From Micromonospora sp. C31 (GTDB taxonomy: Bacteria > Actinomycetota > Actinomycetes > Mycobacteriales > Micromonosporaceae), in contig NZ_JAGPXN010000019.1 of NCBI RefSeq assembly GCF_018070575.1, forward strand, positions 1 to 64,000: 64,000 bases of DNA, written 5' to 3'. The notes under the pieces are model-generated. The model made no database searches. It saw only the letters and a list, made by a program, of their open reading frames with translations, and was not told where the DNA came from. This document shows, piece after piece, positions 58,751 to 64,000 of the stretch (positions are counted from its first letter, which is position 1; each line of letters begins with the position of its first letter). The position numbers were made by a program, and so were the translations under genes.

Positions 58751-61474
58751 ATGCGGAGAAGTTACGTCGGCGCGGTCGTGTCCGCGCTGGTCGTCGCCGC
58801 GGCCGTCGTGGCGACACCGTTCACCGCGGCCGGCGCGCCCACCGCCGCAGCCGCCGCCGAGGCGTACACCTGGAAGAACGTCCGGATCGACGGCGGCGGC
58901 TTCGTCCCCGGCATCGTCTTCAACCCCACCGAGAAGAACCTGATCTACGCCCGCACCGACATCGGCGGCATGTACCGGTGGGAGCAGGCCAGCCAGTCCT
59001 GGACGCCGCTGCTGGACTGGGTCGGCGCCGACAAGTGGGGCTGGAACGGCGTGGTCAGCGTCGCCACGGACCCGGTGCAGACCAACCGGGTGTACGCGGC
59101 CGTCGGCATGTACACCAACGACTGGGACCCGAACAACGGCGCCATCCTGCGCTCGGCCGACAAGGGCGCCACCTGGCAGGTCACCGAGCTGCCGTTCAAG
59201 AACGGCGGGAACATGCCCGGCCGGGGCATGGGCGAGCGGCTCGCCGTCGACCCCAACAGGAACAGCATCCTGTACTACGGCGCCGAGGGCGGCAACGGCC
59301 TGTGGCGCAGCACCGACTTCGGGGCGACCTGGGCCGAGGTGGCCAACTTTCCCAACGCCGGCAACTACCGGGCCGACCCGAGCGACCCGGACGGCTACAA
59401 CGGTCAGAACCAGGGCCTGACCTGGGTCAGCTTCGACAAGAGCACGGGTACGGCCGGCAACGCCACGCAGACCGTCTACGTCGGCGTGGCCGACAAGGAG
59501 AACCCGGTCTACCGCAGCACGAACGGCGGCGCCAGCTGGGAGCGGATCGCCGGGCAGCCGACCGGCTACCTCGCGCACAAGGGCGTCGTCGACCCGGTGG
59601 GCGGCTTCCTCTACATCGCCACCAGCGACACCGGCGGCCCGTACGACGGCAGCAAGGGCGACGTGTGGAAGTTCAGCCGTGCCACCGGCGCGTGGACGCG
59701 GATCAGTCCGGTCCCGTCCACCAGCACCGACGCGTACTTCGGCTACAGCGGCCTGACGATCGACCGGCAGCAGCCGAACACCCTCATGGTGGCCACCCAG
59801 ATCTCGTGGTGGCCGGACGCGATCTTCTGGCGCAGCACCGACGGCGGCGCCACCTGGACCCGGATCTGGGAGTTCAGCAGCTACCCGAACCGGTCCAAGC
59901 GCTACACGATGGACGTCAGCTCGGTGCCGTGGCTGACCTTCGGCAGCAACCCGGCGCCGCCGGAGGAGACCCCGAAGCTCGGCTGGATGAACGAGTCGGT
60001 GGAGATCGACCCGCACGACAGCAACCGCTTCCTGTACGGCACGGGCGCCACCATCTACGGCAGCACCGACCTCACGAAGTGGGACACCGGCAGCCAGTTC
60101 ACCATCAAGCCCATGGTCGAGGGGTTGGAGGAGACCGCCGTGCTGGACCTGGTCAGCCCGCCCTCCGGGGCGCCGCTGGTCAGCGCGCTCGGCGACATCG
60201 GGGGCTTCCGGCACGCCGACCTGGACGCCGTACCGCCGATGATGTTCACCCAGCCGAACTTCACCAGCACCACCAGCCTGGACTACGCCGAGACGAAGCC
60301 GGCCGTGATGGTGCGGGCCGGCAACTTCGCCGACGCGGACCGCCCGGGCGACAGCCACGTCGCGTTCTCCACCGACGGCGGGGCGAACTGGTTCCAGGGC
60401 ACCGAGCCGTCCGGCGTCGACAGCGGCGGCACGGTCGCCGCCTCGGCCGACGGCAGCCGGTTCGTCTGGGCCCCGGGCGACGCCGGCCAGCAGGTGGTGC
60501 ACTCGGTCGGCTTCGGCGCCTCGTGGGCCGCGTCGACGGGCGTCCCGGCCAACGCGACGATCGAGTCCGACCGCGTGAACCCGAACAGGTTCTACGCCTT
60601 CGCGGGCGGCAGGTTCTACGTCAGCACCAACGGCGGAGCGAGCTTCACGGCCTCGCCCGCCACCGGCCTGCCCGCCACCGGCAACGTCAAGTTCAAGGCG
60701 CTGCCCGGCAAGGAGGGCGAGCTGTGGCTGGCCGGCGAGGGTGGGCTGTGGCGTTCGACCGACTCCGGAGCCACCTTCAGCAGACTGGCGGGGGTGAGCA
60801 CCGCCGGCAACGTCGGCTTCGGCAGGGCCGCGCCCGGTCGGACGTACCCGGCGCTGTACCTCTTCGGCACCGTCGACGGCCGACCCGGTGTGCACCGCTC
60901 GGACGACACCGGCGCGACCTGGGTGCGGATCAACGACGACCAGCACCAGTACGGCAACGCGGGCGAGGCACTGACCGGTGACCCCCGGGTCTACGGCCGG
61001 GTCTACCTCGGCACCAACGGCCGGGGCATCCTGGTGGCGGACCGGCTCGGCGGCACGCCCACCCCGCCGCCGCCCACGACTCCGCCGCCGACCACCCCGC
61101 CGCCCACGACTCCGCCGCCGACCACCCCGCCGCCGACCACTGCACCGCCCACATCGCCGCCGCCGACCAGCGGCTGCGCCGCGACCTACCGGGTTACCGG
61201 CTCCTGGCAGGGCGGGTTCCAGGGCGAGCTGGTGGTGCGCAACGCCGGCAGCGCGGCGATCGCCGGCTGGACGGTGAGTTGGACGTTCCCCGACGGCCAG
61301 AAGATCACCCAGCTCTGGGGCGGCACCCACATCCAGACCGGGGCGGCCGTCTCCGTCCGGGACGCCGGCTGGAACGGCGCCCTCGGTGCGGGTGCGACCG
61401 CCACCGCCGGCTTCCTGGCCGGTACGACCGGGGCCAACACCGCCCCGGCCACCGTGAGCTGCACCGCCCGCTGA
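58751..61474 (+). CDS. Secreted xyloglucanase (GH74) with CBM2
   Basis: 907 residues. A signal peptide (1-~37) is followed by a two-domain seven-bladed beta-propeller of GH74 (about 38-765) with repeated WRSTDGGATW/GLWRSTDFGATW blades. Asp70 in ARTDIGGMYRW and Asp482 in ALGDIGGFRH match the GH74 catalytic pair. A (TPPPTTPPP)n linker (~769-805) leads to a C-terminal CBM2 cellulose-binding module (CAATYRVTGSWQGGFQGELVVRN ... VSWTFPDGQKITQLW). It cuts xyloglucan or other beta-glucans while bound to cellulose. ATG 58751 has AAGGAA upstream. Confidence 0.95.
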   Translation: MRRSYVGAVVSALVVAAAVVATPFTAAGAPTAAAAAEAYTWKNVRIDGGGFVPGIVFNPTEKNLIYARTDIGGMYRWEQASQSWTPLLDWVGADKWGWNGVVSVATDPVQTNRVYAAVGMYTNDWDPNNGAILRSADKGATWQVTELPFKNGGNMPGRGMGERLAVDPNRNSILYYGAEGGNGLWRSTDFGATWAEVANFPNAGNYRADPSDPDGYNGQNQGLTWVSFDKSTGTAGNATQTVYVGVADKENPVYRSTNGGASWERIAGQPTGYLAHKGVVDPVGGFLYIATSDTGGPYDGSKGDVWKFSRATGAWTRISPVPSTSTDAYFGYSGLTIDRQQPNTLMVATQISWWPDAIFWRSTDGGATWTRIWEFSSYPNRSKRYTMDVSSVPWLTFGSNPAPPEETPKLGWMNESVEIDPHDSNRFLYGTGATIYGSTDLTKWDTGSQFTIKPMVEGLEETAVLDLVSPPSGAPLVSALGDIGGFRHADLDAVPPMMFTQPNFTSTTSLDYAETKPAVMVRAGNFADADRPGDSHVAFSTDGGANWFQGTEPSGVDSGGTVAASADGSRFVWAPGDAGQQVVHSVGFGASWAASTGVPANATIESDRVNPNRFYAFAGGRFYVSTNGGASFTASPATGLPATGNVKFKALPGKEGELWLAGEGGLWRSTDSGATFSRLAGVSTAGNVGFGRAAPGRTYPALYLFGTVDGRPGVHRSDDTGATWVRINDDQHQYGNAGEALTGDPRVYGRVYLGTNGRGILVADRLGGTPTPPPPTTPPPTTPPPTTPPPTTPPPTTAPPTSPPPTSGCAATYRVTGSWQGGFQGELVVRNAGSAAIAGWTVSWTFPDGQKITQLWGGTHIQTGAAVSVRDAGWNGALGAGATATAGFLAGTTGANTAPATVSCTAR

Positions 61475-61704
61475 CCGCACCACCCCCGCCCGGCCGCGCA
61501 CCCCGGACCCTCTGGACGGGCCCGGCGCGCACGGCTCGGGCGGGCGGCTGGCGGCTCCGCCCAGCGGGCGGCTGACGGCCCAGCGGCCGGACCAGCGGCC
61601 GGCCTGGCGGCCGACATTCGGTTCGACCCGGCACGTATCGAGAGGGATCGGCGTCCCGGTGGGCCATAGGCTCAGGGGACCGCCCGTCGAAGGAGGCACC
61701 CTCC

Positions 61705-62343
61705 GTGAGTCCGATCAGGACGGCCTACCTCACCGCCGCGCGCTCGGCGGTGGACCTGCTCGCCGACCCGGCCGTCGCGGCCGGCTGGGAGGAACCGAGC
61801 GCCCTGCCGGCGTTCGGTGTGTCGGGTCTGGCCGGTCACCTCGCCAGCCAGGTGCTCGGCGTCCCCGCCGTGCTGGCCGCGCCCGTCCCCGACGGCGATC
61901 CAGTGGGGCTGCTCGAGCACTACGCGCGCGGCGGCTGGCTCGGCGCACCGGTCGACGCCACGGTGAACGTCGCCATCCGCCGCGCCGGTGACGGCCTCGC
62001 CGCCGACGGCCCGGCCGCCCTGCTCGACCGGTGTGCGGCCACGCTGGGCGAGTTGGCCGGCGCGTTGCCGGCGCAGGCGCCCGGACGGGTGGTGCGCGTA
62101 CCCCGCGGTTCGTGGTCGCTCACCCTGGACGACTACCTGGCCACCCGGCTGATGGAACTCGTCGTGCACGCCGACGACCTCGCGGTCAGCGTCGGCGTGC
62201 CCACCCCGGAACTGCCGGCCGAGACGGTCGAGCCGGTGCTGACGCTGCTGGCCCGGCTCGCCGTACGCCGGCACGGTCAGCCGGCGGTGCTGCGCGCGCT
62301 GAGCCGCGCGGAGCGGGCACCCGCGAGCGTGGCGGCCCTCTGA
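61705..62343 (+). CDS. DinB/maleylpyruvate isomerase-like (MDMPI) protein
   Basis: 212 residues. GTG 61705 has AGGAGG upstream. The N-terminal helical bundle (AYLTAARSAVDLLADPAVAAGW, VSGLAGHLASQVLGV) and MELVVHADDLAVSVGV in the second half fit the MDMPI-type DinB fold. The histidines (His in AGHLAS, VVHADD) could bind metal. Such proteins are mycothiol-dependent enzymes or of unknown function. Confidence 0.85.
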   Translation: MSPIRTAYLTAARSAVDLLADPAVAAGWEEPSALPAFGVSGLAGHLASQVLGVPAVLAAPVPDGDPVGLLEHYARGGWLGAPVDATVNVAIRRAGDGLAADGPAALLDRCAATLGELAGALPAQAPGRVVRVPRGSWSLTLDDYLATRLMELVVHADDLAVSVGVPTPELPAETVEPVLTLLARLAVRRHGQPAVLRALSRAERAPASVAAL

Positions 62344-62399
62344 GGCGGGGCCGTGCGGTGCGGTGCCGTCGGCCGCGGGGCGTCACCCGGAAACGGCGC

Positions 62400-62435
62400 G
62401 GGCCCCGGCCGACCCTCAGGGGTCGGCCGGGGCCC
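62400..62435 (+). terminator. Terminator after the MDMPI gene
   Basis: GGGCCCCGGCCGACCC (62400-62415) and GGGTCGGCCGGGGCCC (62420-62435) form a perfect 16-bp stem with loop TCAG. The convergent gene ends at 62488. Confidence 0.8.
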
Positions 62436-62487
62436 GTCCGCCGAGCCTGGGCCGGGCGGGGTAGGCCGCCGAGCCTGGGCCGGCGGG

Positions 62488-62895
62488 TCAGCCGTCGAGG
62501 CCGACGGGGGAGTTGGGCCGGTCGACGTCGACGAACTCGATGTCGTCCATGGCGCGGTCGCCCCGGCTGCCGGCGGCGCGCGCGGCGGTGCCGGCAGCCC
62601 AGCCGATCGCCGCGCCGACCAGCGCGGCGCCGACCAGCAGCGTCCAGGGCAGCGCGGGCCGGCGGCCGGCCAGCGCGTCGAAGGCCAGGGTGGCCCGGCG
62701 GCGGGCCTCGTCCGCCGCTGAGCCCACCAGGTCGCCGGCCTCGTCGGCGAGACCGGAACCGCCTCGGCGGGCCGAACGGGCGGTGTCCCGGACGCTGTCA
62801 CCGGCAGAGCTGACCGCCGAAACCAGGTGCTGCCACGCCTGGTCCGCGATCCGCTCGGGCTTGTTGCGGCGGTCCAGCAGGTTGCTTCCGAACAT
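62488..62895 (-). CDS. Small membrane-associated protein (apolipophorin/ElaB-like helices)
   Basis: 135 residues starting at ATG 62895 with a strong GAGGAGGTAACC upstream. An amphipathic helical region (QAWQHLVSAVSSAGDSVRDTARSA, LADEAGDLVGSAADEARRRATLAFDAL) leads to one transmembrane helix (WTLLVGAALVGAAIGWAAGTAAR) and an acidic tail (MDDIEFVDVDRPNSP). The strong ribosome binding site suggests high expression. Possibly a stress or envelope protein; no family named. Confidence 0.8.
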   Translation of the reverse strand: MFGSNLLDRRNKPERIADQAWQHLVSAVSSAGDSVRDTARSARRGGSGLADEAGDLVGSAADEARRRATLAFDALAGRRPALPWTLLVGAALVGAAIGWAAGTAARAAGSRGDRAMDDIEFVDVDRPNSPVGLDG

Positions 62896-63093
62896 GGTGG
62901 TTACCTCCTCGGGGTGCCGAAGCCGGCGGCCACTTCGGACTTCGGCGTCGCACCGGCGTGTGACGGTTCGCTCATTCCGCCTGTGCCCCGTGGGGCGGCT
63001 GCGCAAACCCGGTGTCGCGGCGCTGCCGACACCGGGCCTGCCGACTTCCGCCACCCGGTGGCCGCCGGGCGGGGACGGTGCGCGGGCCCGGCG

Positions 63094-63243
63094 TCAGCGG
63101 ACGGCGACCGCCGCCGTCCCGCCCCGGGCGAAGTCGTCGTCGTCATCGTCGTCGTCATCGCCTCCGCCGCCGCCGAACCCGCAGGCCAGTACGAGGGCCA
63201 ACAGCGCGCTGACGCCGGCCAGCGCGGCAAGTCTCCTGAGCAT
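63094..63243 (-). CDS. Tiny lipoprotein with an aspartate tract
   Basis: 49 residues starting at ATG 63243 (GGGAGGA upstream). A signal sequence ends in a lipobox (LVLAC, lipid site Cys21), followed by GFGGGGG and nine consecutive Asp, then FARGGTAAVAVR. The anchored polyacidic segment could bind Ca2+ or other cations at the membrane surface. No known family. Confidence 0.7.
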   Translation of the reverse strand: MLRRLAALAGVSALLALVLACGFGGGGGDDDDDDDDDFARGGTAAVAVR

Positions 63244-63574
63244 CGATCGTCCTCCCGGTCGCAGTCGTGTGTCGGAGCCGATGCTAGGCAGAACGGGCAA
63301 GGTCGGGGGCCGAAGCGAGACAGGCCACGCCGGGGGACCGCTGGTGGGCGATGCGGGGCGCAGGCGGCTACCCTGGGGGCGCGACGCGCCAGCGACAGCT
63401 GTCGCGTCTGGTGGACAAAAACATCAAAAGTCCGGATAGGGGGCGACTTGCTGTGTCCTCATCCGCGAATTGCTCATCCCGAGGGGTGGCGACCGAGGCC
63501 GTCGGAGGAATACTCTCGGTCGCGGCCCGCGTACTGATGAGGCGCCCGTCGGACGGGCGAGTGGAGGTGCTCGC
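63244..63574. other. Upstream region of the STAS gene
   Basis: I accept no gene. A frame ending at 63578 overlaps the STAS start but has no ribosome binding site. The region contains AT-richer DNA at 63415-63440 (ACAAAAACATCAAAAG) unusual for this window, probably part of the promoter. TACTCT at 63511-63516 is a possible -10 element. Confidence 0.35.
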
Positions 63575-63937
63575 GTGAGCCTGTCGATCGTGAAGTCGGT
63601 CCTGCCCGGTGGTGTCATCGAGATCGCCCCGCGGGGTGAGATCGACGTCGACACCGCGTACGAGGTGCGCGAGGCGATTGCCGAGGTCCTGACCAAGGGA
63701 CGCCCCGGCCGCATCGAGCTGAACATGCGGCTCGTCACCTTCATCGACTCGGTAGGCATCAGCGCCATGGTCGCCGGCTTCCAGACCGCCGAGGTCAGTG
63801 GCGTCAAGCTCGTCGTCACCGAGCCGAGCCGGTTCGTGCACCGGCAGCTCTGGGTGACCGGCCTGCTCGGTCTCTTCGGCGCCCCCGAGCCCTACTACGC
63901 CGGTGCGCCCACCCCCGAGGTCCTCCCCGGCGCCTGA
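63575..63937 (+). CDS. STAS-domain anti-sigma factor antagonist
   Basis: 120 residues starting at GTG 63575 (GGAGG upstream). The STAS fold is clear: IEIAPRGEIDVDTAYEVREAI, RIELNMRLVTFIDSVGISAMV, with Ser59 in DSVG as the expected phosphorylation site. Unphosphorylated, it should bind an anti-sigma kinase and free a stress/development sigma factor. The partner kinase is not in the window. Confidence 0.92.
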   Translation: MSLSIVKSVLPGGVIEIAPRGEIDVDTAYEVREAIAEVLTKGRPGRIELNMRLVTFIDSVGISAMVAGFQTAEVSGVKLVVTEPSRFVHRQLWVTGLLGLFGAPEPYYAGAPTPEVLPGA

Positions 63938-63956
63938 CCGCCGCCGGCAGCACCGG

Positions 63957-63996
63957 GCCGTCGTTGGCCGCACCCGGCCGTCGTTGGCCGCACCCG
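63957..63996. repeat. 20-bp tandem duplication
   Basis: GCCGTCGTTGGCCGCACCCG occurs twice head to tail just after the STAS gene. It may mark a recent slippage event; no function is evident. Confidence 0.7.
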
Positions 63997-64000
63997 GCAC

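Noticed and set aside
61060..61165. Functional DNA repeat in the GH74 gene
   Set aside because: The repetition is explained by the Pro/Thr linker between catalytic and cellulose-binding modules.
58706..61699. A 997-codon open frame antisense to the GH74 gene
   Set aside because: The plus strand encodes a complete signal peptide, GH74 propeller and CBM2; the antisense translation is low complexity.
63351..63578. 75-codon frame whose stop overlaps the STAS start
   Set aside because: No ribosome binding site and composition typical of non-coding DNA; the overlap alone is weak evidence.
1..64000. CRISPR array or rRNA genes
   Set aside because: No series of regularly spaced repeats and no rRNA-like sequence was seen on either strand.

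Overview
The window is high-GC actinomycete DNA: third-codon GC preference, GTG/TTG starts, many leaderless-looking starts and DmdR/IdeR-like iron boxes. The gene mix (lanthipeptide cluster, streptogrisin-type protease, GH13 and GH74 glycosidases with a CBM2, A-factor-free LuxR regulators, a long GGAAGGG/CCCTTCC palindrome) fits Micromonosporaceae (Micromonospora, Actinoplanes or a relative). This assignment is inference from gene content, not a database match.

Left edge (1-383): the end of a gene cut by the window edge, then a 45-bp 3' half of a CAT-anticodon tRNA gene whose 5' half is missing. This looks like the att scar of an element integrated into a tRNA gene, with the element lying to the left and chromosome to the right.

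Lantibiotic cluster (about 750-13074): a complete class II locus of the actagardine type. It has a precursor (880-1077) with core SSGWVCTLTIECGTVVCACR, a LanM synthetase, an ABC exporter, and a luciferase-like flavin monooxygenase that in the actagardine pathway oxidises the last thioether to a sulfoxide. A stand-alone LuxR-type regulator, an FtsX-type ABC immunity/export pair and a histidine kinase/response regulator pair follow. A hairpin after the precursor gene probably sets the precursor:enzyme ratio.

Scar region (13075-14245): only gene remnants (ABC-2 permease fragment with frameshift and stop, a possible transposase fragment) and a 28-bp repeat pair. Next come a TetR regulator with two overlapping operators and its divergent NAD(P)-binding protein/DUF4386 operon, a two-repeat Cys-rich secreted protein and a trypsin-like protease.

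Iron region (19892-26153): a three-gene Fbp-type ferric iron ABC transporter faces a divergent adenylation-carrier-acyltransferase hybrid; each side has an iron-box-like sequence. Next to it (26226-28436) two regulator genes both carry internal deletions.

Middle (28595-41724): a translationally coupled three-gene membrane operon of unknown function, a methyltransferase, a DUF4173-like membrane protein, an Ig-like/glycosidase-like pair, an acyl-CoA-dehydrogenase-fold protein, an LLM oxidoreductase, an AldO-type oxidase and a site-2 protease with CBS domains.

Right part (42015-64000): secreted proteins, an L,D-transpeptidase, an alpha-amylase whose promoter holds a CTTGCAAG operator, a divergent seryl-tRNA synthetase, a 29-bp-arm palindrome, and a MerR regulator fused to a DNA-clamp-like domain. 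A stress-like gene set (Zn alcohol dehydrogenase, large LuxR/MalT regulator, DsbA-like protein, three-BON protein) shares GGGGTGA motifs in its intergenic regions. The window ends with a GH74 xyloglucanase with a CebR-like box, small envelope proteins and a STAS-domain antagonist.
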